DNA of 64,000 nucleotides from Pontiella sulfatireligans (GCF_900890705.1 NZ_CAAHFH010000001.1:1-64000), one strand, 5' to 3'. Counted from the stretch's first letter, positions 48,790-58,330 are shown. Made by a program: numbers and translations. The notes: a model not told the origin generated them from the letters alone.

Positions 48790-49563
48790 ATGTCTGAATC
48801 CGATCCCATCATTAAAGTTGAAAACATGACGGCGCGCTATGGCGATCGGCTGGTGCTTGATTCGCTTACTTTCAACGTGGAGCGCGGCGAGATTTTTGTG
48901 ATTCTGGGCGGATCCGGCTGCGGGAAATCGACGTTGCTGAAACATATGATCGGGCTTTACCCTCCGGCGTCCGGCGACATTAAGATCGGCGGTTCCAGCG
49001 TAGTGAATTCGCATGGCGCAGAGCGCGACGAGGTGATTCGCCGTTTCGGCGTTATGTACCAGAGCGGGGCGTTGTTTGGTTCGATGAACTTGCTGGAAAA
49101 CGTCTGCCTGCCTTTGGAGGAGTTCACCGATCTCAAGGAAGATGCCCGCGAATTGATTGCCCGCATGAAGCTGAGCCTGGTGGGGTTGGCCGATTACACG
49201 CACCACATGCCGGCTGAAATCAGCGGGGGCATGATGAAGCGCGCGGCGATTGCACGGGCCATGGCGCTGGAACCGCAAATCCTGTTTTTGGACGAGCCGT
49301 CGGCGGGGCTCGATCCGATCACCGCGGACGAACTCGATGAGCTGATCATCGATCTCTCGCGTACCTTGAATATTACTTTTGTCATCGTTACGCATGAGCT
49401 TCCGAGCATCTATAAAATCGCCGACCGCGTAATTATGCTGGATGCGAAGACCAAGAAGATCATTGCCGACGGGAAACCGGCGGAGCTGAGAGACACCTCG
49501 GACAATCCCTGGGTGCGCAATTTTTTTAACCGGAAGGGCCAAGCGGCGGGGACGGATGAATGA
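48790..49563 (+). CDS. MlaF-family ABC transporter ATP-binding protein
   Basis: 257 residues, starting at the base after the permease stop. Walker A LGGSGCGKST, Q-loop YQSGALF, signature SGGMMKRAAIARAMA, Walker B LFLDEPSAGLDP, H-loop VTHEL. The YQSGALFGSMNL segment is typical of MlaF/MkL proteins. It powers phospholipid movement across the inner membrane. Confidence 0.95.
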   Translation: MSESDPIIKVENMTARYGDRLVLDSLTFNVERGEIFVILGGSGCGKSTLLKHMIGLYPPASGDIKIGGSSVVNSHGAERDEVIRRFGVMYQSGALFGSMNLLENVCLPLEEFTDLKEDARELIARMKLSLVGLADYTHHMPAEISGGMMKRAAIARAMALEPQILFLDEPSAGLDPITADELDELIIDLSRTLNITFVIVTHELPSIYKIADRVIMLDAKTKKIIADGKPAELRDTSDNPWVRNFFNRKGQAAGTDE

Positions 49564-49599
49564 GACATGCACCTTCTGCATCGCTGATGGGAGAAAACT

Positions 49600-50469
49600 A
49601 TGAGTAGCAAACCGCATTATTTTGCAATCGGGCTTTTCGTTCTAGCCGGTTTGGCACTGGGCGTTCTGGGCATCGTTGCATTCAGCTCGGACGCACTTCG
49701 GGCACCGACCTGTTTTCTGGAAACCTACCTGGACGAATCGATTCAGGGGGTTGACGTGGGTACCCCGTTTAAGTTTCGCGGGGTGAAGATCGGCAATGTC
49801 CACGAGATTAAGCTGACGTCCGAGGTGTATGAGACTGAGCATTTGTATGTAATGATCCGCGTTGCAATCGATGAGGCGGCGGTGAGAAGCGATCCGCAGA
49901 TATTGGTTGACGGAATAGCCATGCAGGTGACACAGGGCCTCCGGGTCAAGCTGGTGCCTCAAGGGATCACCGGACTCTCTTTTCTTGAGGCTGATTTTGT
50001 TGAAGAGGGACTGGCTGATACGTTGCCCGTCGATTGGACGCCTCAGTATACCTACATTCCTTCTGTGCCTTCGATGATGTCCCTGATCAGCCGATCGCTG
50101 GAGCGTATAACCGCGCAGATTAACTCGCTCGATATCGTTGGGATCGGCGATAATGTTGAAACAATTACCAGCAACCTGAATTTGGCCGTCGAGCACATTG
50201 GACGCGTGGCCCTCGATGTGGCGGGGGTCTCTGATGAAGTGATGGAAAATGCCCGAGCCGCCTCGTCACAGCTCCCAGTAGCCGCTTCAAATCTTACGGC
50301 CATGGTTTCTGATATGCAGAAAGTTGTGGAGGGTTCGGGGGGCGAGGTTGAGCAGATCATGGCCAATGTGCGCTACATCACCGAAGAAACCCGTGAGTTG
50401 ATCCGCATGCTTAAGCGCTCGCCGGGCATGCTGTTCACCAAACCGCCGGAAGATAAATTCAACCACTAA
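49600..50469 (+). CDS. MlaD/MCE-family substrate-binding protein
   Basis: 289 residues. One N-terminal membrane helix (about 8-30), then an MCE domain (CFLETYLDESIQGVDVGTPFKFRGVKIGNV, LRVKLVPQGITGLSFLEADF). The C-terminal half is helical and heptad-like, as in longer MCE proteins such as PqiB-type tips. It should ferry lipids in the periplasm between the MlaEF complex and the outer membrane. Confidence 0.93.
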   Translation: MSSKPHYFAIGLFVLAGLALGVLGIVAFSSDALRAPTCFLETYLDESIQGVDVGTPFKFRGVKIGNVHEIKLTSEVYETEHLYVMIRVAIDEAAVRSDPQILVDGIAMQVTQGLRVKLVPQGITGLSFLEADFVEEGLADTLPVDWTPQYTYIPSVPSMMSLISRSLERITAQINSLDIVGIGDNVETITSNLNLAVEHIGRVALDVAGVSDEVMENARAASSQLPVAASNLTAMVSDMQKVVEGSGGEVEQIMANVRYITEETRELIRMLKRSPGMLFTKPPEDKFNH

Positions 50470-50481
50470 GAGGGTAGACGT

Positions 50482-51099
50482 ATGAAGACAGGAAACAGAG
50501 TTGTTTTGGTGGTCGCCTTCGGGGCCATGCTGGCCACATCCGGGTGCATGAAGCTGTGGCAGAAGTCGATCGATGTGAAAACCTATATGCTCGAAGCGCC
50601 GCGCGAGCTGCAACTTCAGGAAAAGCCGCTGGCCGGCAAGTTGTGGATTGATTCCGTCAGTGTGCTGCCTCCGTACAATGTGCGCAATTTTGTGCTGCGG
50701 GAGAGTGATGTGCAGTTTGGCCACAGCTATTACAGCGAGCTGCTGCTTTCGCCCTCTGAAAATTTCCGCAACGCTTTGTTTCTGTGGTTTTCGGATAGCG
50801 GCGTGTTCGAGAATGTTTCCATCGTGAACCGAAGCGGCATGACCCATCGCCTGACGGTCTCGGTGGTGAAGTTTTATTCAGACCGGTCGATAGCAGATGA
50901 AAAAGCCGTGCTGGCTATCAAAGCCACCTTGTTCGACGAAGAAGCGAAAGGCCTGCGGGTACTGTTTTCGAAGGAATATATTCAGCAGGTCACGGTTGGC
51001 GAAGGCGCTGCGGGGGATTTGATCCGCGCCTACAACAAGGCGCTGGTGAATATTCTGTCCGATTGCGAAGGCGATATGATCGAAGCGCTGCATCATTGA
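50482..51099 (+). CDS. ABC-type transport auxiliary lipoprotein (PqiC/LetC-like)
   Basis: 205 residues. Lipoprotein signal with lipobox ATSGC at the end of the first hydrophobic stretch. The body starts YMLEAPRELQLQEKPLAGKLWIDSVSVLPPY and continues as in the ABC transport auxiliary family (PF03886), which partners MCE transporters at the outer membrane. It follows mlaD by 12 bases. Confidence 0.88.
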   Translation: MKTGNRVVLVVAFGAMLATSGCMKLWQKSIDVKTYMLEAPRELQLQEKPLAGKLWIDSVSVLPPYNVRNFVLRESDVQFGHSYYSELLLSPSENFRNALFLWFSDSGVFENVSIVNRSGMTHRLTVSVVKFYSDRSIADEKAVLAIKATLFDEEAKGLRVLFSKEYIQQVTVGEGAAGDLIRAYNKALVNILSDCEGDMIEALHH

Positions 51100-51253
51100 T
51101 CTCATGTTAAGACTGCTTTTGTTCGATGTATTCAGGTTGAACGCGTCATTTGGGCATCAAAAAGAATTTTAGAGGATGATGTGCAGGTAAATGAAGGATG
51201 AGCATGGAAATGAAAAACCCGGAAGCAGTGGCTTCTGAAAGGAGATCAGATAC

Positions 51254-51772
51254 ATGAATAATAATGACCGACTGAAACGTTTTACCGTCCCAGTGATGGC
51301 GGCGGTGACGGCCAGTATTCTTATGAGTACGGGTTGCATGGGCCATATGGGCCTCACTCAAAAGGTGAAAAAGGGAAACTTGAGCGTCACGGAAAACCGG
51401 TGGGGACGCGAAGGTGTCTTTCTCGGTTTCCAGATATTCTGGGTTTACCGAGTTTCCACGCTGCTTGACTTGATCGTCTTCAACTCGATCGAGTTCTGGT
51501 CGGGGGATAACCCGCTGACTGACCAGCCCGCACTGGTGAACATCTCACAAGAAACGCTGGATAAGGTGTTTGGAGAAAAGTCGGTCGACATGGCCCAGAT
51601 TGAGCGCATCAACGAGACCGAGGCGAAAATGTACATGGCTTTCTCCAATGGCGACAAGATGACGTTTGATGTTGTCCGTTCGGATGCCGTATACACCGTG
51701 AGCTATCAGGGACGGGAGTTCTATACGGGTCAAATCAACGATGCCGCCGGTTTGGTAAAGGAAGAGGTGTAA
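51254..51772 (+). CDS. DUF3332-family lipoprotein
   Basis: 172 residues. GGAGATC precedes the ATG. Lipobox STGC after a hydrophobic helix, then MGHMGLTQKVKKGNL and [14 protein letters not shown], as in DUF3332 proteins. A second paralogue follows 3 bases later. A membrane helix is likely about 55-80 (VFLGFQIFWVYRVSTLLDLIVF). Role unknown; genes of this family are often induced surface lipoproteins. Confidence 0.8.
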   Translation: MNNNDRLKRFTVPVMAAVTASILMSTGCMGHMGLTQKVKKGNLSVTENRWGREGVFLGFQIFWVYRVSTLLDLIVFNSIEFWSGDNPLTDQPALVNISQETLDKVFGEKSVDMAQIERINETEAKMYMAFSNGDKMTFDVVRSDAVYTVSYQGREFYTGQINDAAGLVKEEV

Positions 51773-51775
51773 ACC

Positions 51776-52237
51776 ATGAAAATTAAAACGATATCAGGAG
51801 TGTTGGCTGCAATGATGTTCAGTGGCTGCATGGGGCATAATGCGCTGACCCAAAAAGTGATTAAGTGGAACCTTGAGACCGCGGAAAGCCGCTGGGGCCG
51901 GGAAGGAATCTTCGTTGGCTTGTGGATTACGCTGGTTTATCCGGTCTGCGCTGTTCTCGACCTGCTTGTCTTTAACTCGATCGAATTCTGGTCGGGGGAA
52001 AACAACTTGAACGGCAAAAGCCCGGTTGTTGATATGCCGAAGTCGGAAGTCCAAAAGCTGGGACTCCATCAGGTGGATTGTGCACGGGTTGAACGCCTGA
52101 CCGATACCACTGCGAATCTCTACATTGATTTCGAAAATGGCGATTCCGCCACGTTCGACGTGATTCGCACGGGCTCAAGCTATGCCGTCAGCTATCGCGG
52201 TGTAGAGTTCTATCAAGGCACAGTAAGCGACAGCTGA
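51776..52237 (+). CDS. DUF3332-family lipoprotein, paralogue
   Basis: 153 residues, clearly homologous to the preceding gene (shared [57 protein letters not shown]). Lipobox FSGC. The C-terminus is slightly shorter. A tandem duplication; ends before a strong terminator. Confidence 0.8.
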   Translation: MKIKTISGVLAAMMFSGCMGHNALTQKVIKWNLETAESRWGREGIFVGLWITLVYPVCAVLDLLVFNSIEFWSGENNLNGKSPVVDMPKSEVQKLGLHQVDCARVERLTDTTANLYIDFENGDSATFDVIRTGSSYAVSYRGVEFYQGTVSDS

Positions 52238-52263
52238 TCATTCACCAGCAGTTGTTGTTCAAA

Positions 52264-52288
52264 GGCTCTCCTGCGGGGGAGCCTTTTT
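52264..52288 (+). terminator. Rho-independent terminator
   Basis: GGCTCTCC and GGGGAGCC form an 8-bp stem (one G-T pair) around TGCG, followed by five T. Confidence 0.9.
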
Positions 52289-52293
52289 CTTTG

Positions 52294-52640
52294 GTGCGCC
52301 CGGCAGGGCGCATTCATTTGGGGGTGAAAGTCCCTTACGGACCCGACAGGGGGAACCGTTAGCTTAACATCAACTGCGTAATCGCGAGGTTGCGTGGGGA
52401 GGAAGATGCAGGCAAAGCACTGGCCTGACGAACAGAAATCGCATATGAGGCAACCCATGACAACATACGCCGGGAGTGGATGGTTGAACCATCGACGAAA
52501 CGGCAAGCCTGCTCCAGCAACATTGGAAAGAGATCAAAAAGCGTCTGCTGGATGGGATGTATCAGCCGCAACCGGTGCAGCGGGTTGAAATCCCGAAGCC
52601 GGGCAGAGGGGTGCGAAAGCAGGGAGTGCAGTCCGGTACT
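52294..52640 (+). mobile_element. Truncated group II intron (5' end plus reverse-transcriptase fragment)
   Basis: GTGCGCCCGGCAGGGCGC at 52294, then GGGGGTGAAAGTCCC, is the standard 5' end of a bacterial group II intron. Further on, from about 52485, the codons give [36 protein letters not shown] and KPGRGVRKQG, the start of a group II reverse transcriptase (normally followed by LGIPTVLDR). The GVDGM block just before (about 52480) is frameshifted, and everything after VRKQG is lost, including the YADD catalytic core and intron domains V/VI. Non-functional remnant. Confidence 0.82.
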
Positions 52641-52676
52641 GATATAGGTTGTCACTTTGGAAAGGAGAATATCCGA

Positions 52677-53120
52677 AATGATTATGATTGGTTGCAGCAA
52701 TTTGTTTCGGTGTTCCAGGCGATGGATGCCGATGAACCGGGAGAGGCTGCCAGCCGGCTCTTGGTTCCACGCCTAGGCAGAGAACGGGTGTATGCGGTTG
52801 ATTGTCCCGCCGGATGCAAGGATGCCAACGACTGCATGCTGAACGGCCACGGACTGGACTGGTGCATCGAGCATGCCCGGAAACTTGATCCGGAAGAATT
52901 ACGGCGGGCCGGCGAATTCAGGGATCACGTGTGGGAGCGGTTTTATCCGCCGGACGGCCAGGAGCTTGCCGGCGACGAGTTGCCGTGGCCGATTGGCAAA
53001 TTTCGTTTGCGTTCGAGCGAGTTGACGATTGTTCACGACTATAACGGGCATGGCAAGTCAATCGCCTTGGGGCAATGCTTGCTGCATTTGGCCAAACAGG
53101 GACGGCGCTCCCGACAGTAA
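52677..53120 (+). pseudogene. Fragment of phage-type Toprim primase-helicase
   Basis: The fragment reads AMDADEPGEAASRLL then CPAGCKDANDCMLNGHG (end of a Toprim domain with DxD and KDAN), then LDPEELRRAGEFRDHVWERF and ELTIVHDYNGHGKS, the Walker A of a gp4/Twinkle-like RecA helicase, and stops about 20 residues later. The primase N-terminus and nearly all of the helicase are missing. It is fused in frame with the intron remnant upstream, so the open frame from 52557 to 53120 is a chimera. From 53121 to 53412 there is AT-rich DNA with no gene. Confidence 0.75.
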
Positions 53121-53412
53121 TGGTATGTTGGTTGAAAGCATTCGGAAACTAAATGGTCTAGGGGAGGGAGAACTGATATTAGGCGGCAGAAGATACTGAT
53201 TCCTGTTGCAGAATAATCGGCTGGTATGCCTCCGAGAAAAGAAGTTATTTTAAATTGTAGAATGTTTTCCGAACTTCTACTGGCTCAACCATATTTTGTT
53301 ACGGTTTTTGTTGCGTCTCCCTTTGTCTCTTTATGTATCTGCCTGTAACAGCACATTGTGAAACCCCTGTAAAAGATTGACAGTTAATGATTAACGTAAG
53401 AATATATCTGGG

Positions 53413-53457
53413 TTTGTAATCCGTTGGTCGTCAGTTCGACTCTGACCGCCGGCTCCA
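53413..53457 (+). tRNA. tRNA-Thr(UGU) 3' half only, likely attachment-site scar
   Basis: TTTGTAA (anticodon loop, anticodon TGT) and TCCGT, then a five-base variable loop, a perfect T-stem GTCAG/CTGAC around TTCGACT, acceptor strand CGCCGGC, discriminator T and encoded CCA. The upstream bases give no D-arm, no matching 5' acceptor (GCCGGCG) and no partner for TCCGT, so the 5' half is absent. Elements integrating into tRNA 3' ends leave such fragments. Confidence 0.8.
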
Positions 53458-53463
53458 TTTTTA

Positions 53464-53502
53464 AGGCTTTTGATTACTTGTTGGTCAGGAGCCTTTTTTG
53501 GT
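53464..53502 (+). terminator. Terminator after the tRNA fragment
   Basis: AAGGCT (53463-53468) and AGCCTT pair across a 20-base loop, followed by a T-run near 53497. Probably the original terminator of the tRNA gene. Confidence 0.55.
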
Positions 53503-53631
53503 TTTGGGGCAATGATGGGCGGATGAATCGACTGTCAGGCCCAAGCACAGCTCCTCCAGTACACGCCAGCCTCACATTCGTGTCTGCCACCAAATTATCC
53601 TGTCTGATTCGCTGCGGGTCGGAGCACGCTT

Positions 53632-54447
53632 TTATGGGTTCAGCTTTTGGTACGCGACGAATAAAACCTTGCCGTGCTCGAGCAGGGCGGGGGGCGTCAG
53701 GTGGGTGGCGTCCGCTTTTTCGAGTCCGAGCATCGAGGTGAATTCTGCGTTGGCATGGGTGGCGGCATAGTCCTTGTGATGTTCAAGAATGGCCGTGTTT
53801 GCCGCCGTTGCCTTATGTTGTTCATCGATGCCGAGAATGATCGGGAAGCCGGTTTCGCCGGTCGCCTTTTCAACAGATTTAATTAGGGCATTAAACGCTG
53901 CGGCATATTTCCCCCGGTCGCCGTTGCGGGAATCGGACTCGCCTTGAATCCAGACAAAGGCGCCGACGTGCACGGTGTCGCCGTTGTCTTTCATCAGCTG
54001 AAGGGCGCGACCCAGGTGCTTTAGCATTCCATCGGTCAGTTTGCCGTCGCCTTCGCTCTGCCAGGCGCCGCACAGGCTGGTGGCGCCTCTGCTATATTTG
54101 AAGACTGCGGGGTGATGCTTGGCTTTATAGACCTCGCGAGCAAGCTGGATTTCCGGACCAAAGTGGCCGGCGGGGAAGCGGCCCTTTTGCGGGCCGAGGG
54201 TTTCCCAGTCGTTCGATTTATTTTCTATGGCATTCTCACCTTTGCCTTCGGGGTAGACATAATAAAACGGAATGTTGGAATCGACCTTCGGGTTGGCGAC
54301 GAGCTCTGCCGCATTGCCTTTCCATCCCTGTGCGTTGGACTGGCCGGCCACAATAATGAGTTCATATCCTTTTGCTTCGGCTCCACGTTGGAATCCGAAC
54401 AACAGGGTGGTCAGTGCGAGGATAAGGTGATATCGAAATGGATTCAT
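53632..54447 (-). CDS. Secreted SASA/SGNH carbohydrate esterase (sialate O-acetylesterase-like)
   Basis: 271 residues with a signal peptide (LILALTTLLFGFQRGAEA). The family nucleophile is Ser37 in GQSNAQGW; the block VWIQGESDSRNGD and the DATHLT near the C-terminus supply the oxyanion and Asp/His positions. Members (PF03629) remove acetyl groups from glycans. Last gene of the leftward carbohydrate operon. Confidence 0.85.
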   Translation of the reverse strand: MNPFRYHLILALTTLLFGFQRGAEAKGYELIIVAGQSNAQGWKGNAAELVANPKVDSNIPFYYVYPEGKGENAIENKSNDWETLGPQKGRFPAGHFGPEIQLAREVYKAKHHPAVFKYSRGATSLCGAWQSEGDGKLTDGMLKHLGRALQLMKDNGDTVHVGAFVWIQGESDSRNGDRGKYAAAFNALIKSVEKATGETGFPIILGIDEQHKATAANTAILEHHKDYAATHANAEFTSMLGLEKADATHLTPPALLEHGKVLFVAYQKLNP

Positions 54448-54530
54448 ATTTTACTCCTAATGGTGGTTCGTATGGTTTTGAGCGCGCGCACGAGGCCGTT
54501 TCCGGTGCGTGTGTTTTTCCCTTTTGGGGA

Positions 54531-55940
54531 CTATTTCTTTTTTCTGGCGGACGTTGGATCATAATCCGGATTGGGGATCATGCGGGGGGCATCGGTGTCG
54601 TCGAGCCATTTGAGGGCGCGGACGGTGAAATCCTGAACCATCTCCGGATGCTGTGCCGCCAGATCCTTGCGTTCGCCGATATCGTCGGCGGTGTTGTAGA
54701 GCTCGCTGGTTTCGGTTTCGATCAGGTAGATAAACTTCCAGTCGCCGCGACGGGTCACGACACAGGGGCGGTTAAAGGCGGAGTAAAACGGCAGATACCA
54801 GAAGAGGTCGCGCTCGCCGGCGTCGTCGGAGGGCTTTTCAAGCAGCGGCAGGAGATTAAGGCCGTCGAGCGGCTGCGGGGGCTTCGGCGCGCCGGCCAGC
54901 GCGCGTAAGGTTTCGTAGAGATCGACGTTGATAATGTTCTGCTTGCTGACGGTGTTTGCCGGAATTTTGCCCGGCCAGCGGAAGATGTAGGGCACGCGCA
55001 TGCCGCCTTCAAACTCCATGCCCTTGGTGCCTCGCAGCGGATAGTTGCTGGTGTTTTCATCGCGCTTGCCGTCCTCGGGATAGCCGAGACCTCCGTTGTC
55101 GGAGGTGAAGACCACAAAGGTTTCGTCTTCGATGCCCAGTTTTTCAAGGGTGTCCAAGATGCGGCCGATGGAGTCGTCGAGCGCTTTCGTCATCGCCGCC
55201 GCGATGGGGCTTTTCTGGTGCTCTCCCTTGGGCTTGTTTTGGAAATATTTCAGGTATTCAGGTTTGGTTTCAAACGGGCCGTGGACGAGGAAGTCGGGAT
55301 AGTAGAGGAAAAAGGGTTTCCCGGACCGGTGGCTTTCTTTGATGAATTTGACGGCGTTGTCGCAAAGGAAGTCGCTGAGGTATTGATCGGGGTCGTGTTC
55401 CATGGGCGGGGTGGTTGTGAAGTTGTAGTGTTTGCCGGCGCTCTCAATGGCCTGGTCAAATCCGCGATTCGATGGGCTCTGATCGGCTTTGCCCAAGTGC
55501 CATTTTCCGAACATGCCGGTGGTGTAGCCCGCCTTTTTGAGCGTTTCAGCCAAGGTGAGCACCTCGTTGTTCAGTGTATGGGGAAGCTTTGGCTGCAAGA
55601 GTTGAAAGCGGTCCAGATTTCCTTTGGCTTTCAGCTGCTTGTCCTGATAGTGGCTGACGCTGTAGATGCCGTGCCGGCCGACATACTGACCGCTCATGAT
55701 GCAGGCGCGCGAGGGGGCGCAGTTGACCGCCGTGGCATAGCCGTTGACGAAGCGCATCCCCTGGCCGGCTAATTTGTCAATGTTCGGCGTTTCGTAGAAT
55801 TCGCTGCCGAAGCATCCGAGATTGGGCCAGCCGAGATCGTCGGCGAGGAGAAAAACAATGTTCGGCTGTTTTCTAGCCCGAACAACTAGACTGCCGAGCA
55901 ACAGCAGGGCGATGATGGTGAGGGATAATTTTTTTTTCAT
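54531..55940 (-). CDS. Secreted Cys-type sulfatase (S1 family)
   Basis: 469 residues with signal peptide (LTIIALLLLGSLVVRA). Metal-binding Asp34-Asp35 (LADDLGW); formylglycine site Cys74 in CAPSRACIMSG, i.e. C-x-P-S-R, which needs a formylglycine-generating enzyme encoded elsewhere. GKWHLG and FTSDNGG are also standard. It should hydrolyse sulfate esters, presumably on the glycan attacked by the GH95 neighbour. Substrate subfamily cannot be told by eye. Confidence 0.95.
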   Translation of the reverse strand: MKKKLSLTIIALLLLGSLVVRARKQPNIVFLLADDLGWPNLGCFGSEFYETPNIDKLAGQGMRFVNGYATAVNCAPSRACIMSGQYVGRHGIYSVSHYQDKQLKAKGNLDRFQLLQPKLPHTLNNEVLTLAETLKKAGYTTGMFGKWHLGKADQSPSNRGFDQAIESAGKHYNFTTTPPMEHDPDQYLSDFLCDNAVKFIKESHRSGKPFFLYYPDFLVHGPFETKPEYLKYFQNKPKGEHQKSPIAAAMTKALDDSIGRILDTLEKLGIEDETFVVFTSDNGGLGYPEDGKRDENTSNYPLRGTKGMEFEGGMRVPYIFRWPGKIPANTVSKQNIINVDLYETLRALAGAPKPPQPLDGLNLLPLLEKPSDDAGERDLFWYLPFYSAFNRPCVVTRRGDWKFIYLIETETSELYNTADDIGERKDLAAQHPEMVQDFTVRALKWLDDTDAPRMIPNPDYDPTSARKKK

Positions 55941-55983
55941 GTGGGGTCGTCTCCGTTTGAATTGCCTTATTGCTTAAATTATT

Positions 55984-58290
55984 TCACGAGTCGTTCGCAA
56001 TACGGTAGGTCGCGACAGGCGCGGATTTCAAAGGAACCAGCAAGACGCTTTCGCCCTTTTTCAGGTCGATCGCATAGATGGTTTCGCCTTTGGGGTTTTT
56101 GCTTTCGGTGACGGTGAAGTCGCGCTTGCCGAGTGCCTGGGGCTTCTGGTCGAAGGGGGCGATTACATGGCAGGGTTTCCCGGCCTTGCTGGTGATCTCC
56201 GCAAAGACGATTTTTCCATCTTTCCATTTGCCGGCCACTTCAAAGGCGCCTTCTGCGAGCAGCCGATTGAATGAGGCGTTTTTCCAGGTGGATGGCATCG
56301 CCGGGAAAATGCGCAACAGGGTGTCTTCCGGATGGGTGGTTTTGCTCTGCAGGAACATTTCATGCACGCCGATGGTCTGGCAGAGCACGCTTTCAATCGC
56401 CGGCGGAGCCGGTTTGAAAAAGGTGTTTTCCGCCGTCCAGTCTATACCGCCGTGAAGGTATTCCACCGCCTTGTCGCCATCGCCCAGCCAGGCCGACATC
56501 GGCGCCGCGCCAAAAAAAGCAAAGGCATTCCATGACCGCTTTCCATCGGGTTTCGGGGCCGCCCACCGCTCGAAGGATTTTTTACAGAGATCAAAGTTTT
56601 CCTGCGTGCTCATATCGATCACGCGGAAGGGGTAGAACGGAAGCAGATGCGAATAGTGGCGGTGCGATTCCTCGAAGCGGCTTCCTTCGCCGAGCAGCAG
56701 GCCGGTTTCGTCTGCGGGGAAGGGGATCAAATTATCGAGCACCTCCTGCCAGACGGCGGCGTCCGGATCGTTGAGCTGATGCTCTTTGTTGAGGTAGAGC
56801 AGCGCATTCAGGTTCCAGACGAGCGGGCCGAGGTCATAGTTGGTGCTGAGGTAATCAGTTTTGCACTTCATGTATTCGGGTGAAATATCCCGTTTGACGT
56901 GGTAGATCCCATCGGAATCCTTTTCCAGCATCTCCATCATGTAGGTCGCCGCGCCTTTCATGAACGGAAAGACCTTTTCCTTGAGCTGCTGATCGTCGCC
57001 GAGCGAGCGGCAATACATCCAGTAGTAGTAGATCGCAAAGGTGAAGTTGGAGAACTCCTTCGCGGCGGCCGAGGTGTTGCCATAGATATCGGTGGTGCGG
57101 CCGACATTCAACGCGCCCGGGGCATCGGTGATCGGGGCCGCGCTGCCGCGCCAGCTTTCCATGTTTTCATTAAGAATCCGGATGAAGGGTTCGCAATAAT
57201 CCAGTCGGTTGCAGGAGATAATGCTGTTGTAGGCAATCTGGATATTGAGGTTCCACCACACGCGGTCCCACATGGTCGGGCGCACCCACGGGCCCATTTC
57301 ATCGAGCACCACGCCGTCGGGGCGGGTGGCACAGGCGATTTTATACAATTGGATCCAGTAGTAGCGGGCGATCTTGTTGTCGGGAAAAGAGACGAAGGTA
57401 CGTTGGTAGTAGGCATCCCACCATTGGTAATGCTCTTTGGCAATCGTTTCGTAGCCCTGTTGCAAGGCTTCGTTAACCCGTTGCACCACGGTGTCGTGGC
57501 GGTCGTCTCCCTTGGCGAGCGCGTCGATGCTATAGGCGCAGAGATAGCGCCCGCTGCTCAGTTTTTTCGTGCCGCAGGCGAACGCATAGCCCTGGCCCTT
57601 CTCGCAGAACTGCGTCGTCCAGTGGATGCCGCCCTCCGTGCCGGTCTTCGCCGGAATGCGCATGGCTGTCGGGAGCGTTTTGTAGAACGCCGTGAAAAGC
57701 GGATTTCCATATTCATCGATCTTGAACTTTTTCGCCGGCCAGTTTTCCTTGGGAAAGTTTTCCTTCAGATAGGTGTTGAGCTGGCCGGGCGTCACGGGGG
57801 GGAGGGCCTCAAAGACGATTTCCAATTTTTCCTTGCCGGTCATGGTGTATTCGATCAGGCCGACATCGCTGCTTTGCGGGGTGATGCAACGCCATTCCAC
57901 CGATCCTTTTTTCGTCTGGATGCTTCCGCTGGCCTCGGCCTTGTGGAGCGAAAGACGCAGGGGTTGCGCAACCACCGGCGACTGCAGTTTCAGCGAAAGG
58001 TTTCCGATCAGCAGGCGCGAGCCGCGCTCCTCGCGCGTGTTGTAGACATCATTGCGTCCGAGGCTCCAGTGGATCGCTTCGCCTGGCCGCGCCCAGATGG
58101 TGGAGCCAATCATGCCGTTGCCGATAAACACGCAGTCATCATAGCTGGCCGGGGCATCCTTAAAGACCATGTCGTGCCGGCCGAGAACCTGACCATAATC
58201 GATTGAGGTATCCAGCGTGTATTCTTTTGCAAAGCCTATGCTGCTGATCAGGATAGTGAGTGAGGTCAGTATTGCGGAATGCGTATGCAT
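55984..58290 (-). CDS. GH95-like glycoside hydrolase (alpha-L-fucosidase/galactosidase type)
   Basis: 768 residues from the ATG at 58290 with AAGGAG upstream. Signal peptide (ILTSLTILISSIGFA). The N-terminal beta domain has FIGNGMIGSTIWARPGEAIHWSLGRNDVY, the catalytic (alpha/alpha)6 part has WDRVWWNLNIQIAY, and a HRHYSHLLPFYPF block matches the HRHxSHL of GH95. GH95 enzymes remove alpha-L-fucose or alpha-L-galactose; which one is uncertain. It lies between a sulfatase and a lectin-like protein. Confidence 0.8.
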   Translation of the reverse strand: MHTHSAILTSLTILISSIGFAKEYTLDTSIDYGQVLGRHDMVFKDAPASYDDCVFIGNGMIGSTIWARPGEAIHWSLGRNDVYNTREERGSRLLIGNLSLKLQSPVVAQPLRLSLHKAEASGSIQTKKGSVEWRCITPQSSDVGLIEYTMTGKEKLEIVFEALPPVTPGQLNTYLKENFPKENWPAKKFKIDEYGNPLFTAFYKTLPTAMRIPAKTGTEGGIHWTTQFCEKGQGYAFACGTKKLSSGRYLCAYSIDALAKGDDRHDTVVQRVNEALQQGYETIAKEHYQWWDAYYQRTFVSFPDNKIARYYWIQLYKIACATRPDGVVLDEMGPWVRPTMWDRVWWNLNIQIAYNSIISCNRLDYCEPFIRILNENMESWRGSAAPITDAPGALNVGRTTDIYGNTSAAAKEFSNFTFAIYYYWMYCRSLGDDQQLKEKVFPFMKGAATYMMEMLEKDSDGIYHVKRDISPEYMKCKTDYLSTNYDLGPLVWNLNALLYLNKEHQLNDPDAAVWQEVLDNLIPFPADETGLLLGEGSRFEESHRHYSHLLPFYPFRVIDMSTQENFDLCKKSFERWAAPKPDGKRSWNAFAFFGAAPMSAWLGDGDKAVEYLHGGIDWTAENTFFKPAPPAIESVLCQTIGVHEMFLQSKTTHPEDTLLRIFPAMPSTWKNASFNRLLAEGAFEVAGKWKDGKIVFAEITSKAGKPCHVIAPFDQKPQALGKRDFTVTESKNPKGETIYAIDLKKGESVLLVPLKSAPVATYRIANDS

Positions 58291-58330
58291 GGCATCTCCT
58301 TTGATTGGGTGAAATTGCCTCAAATTCGGA

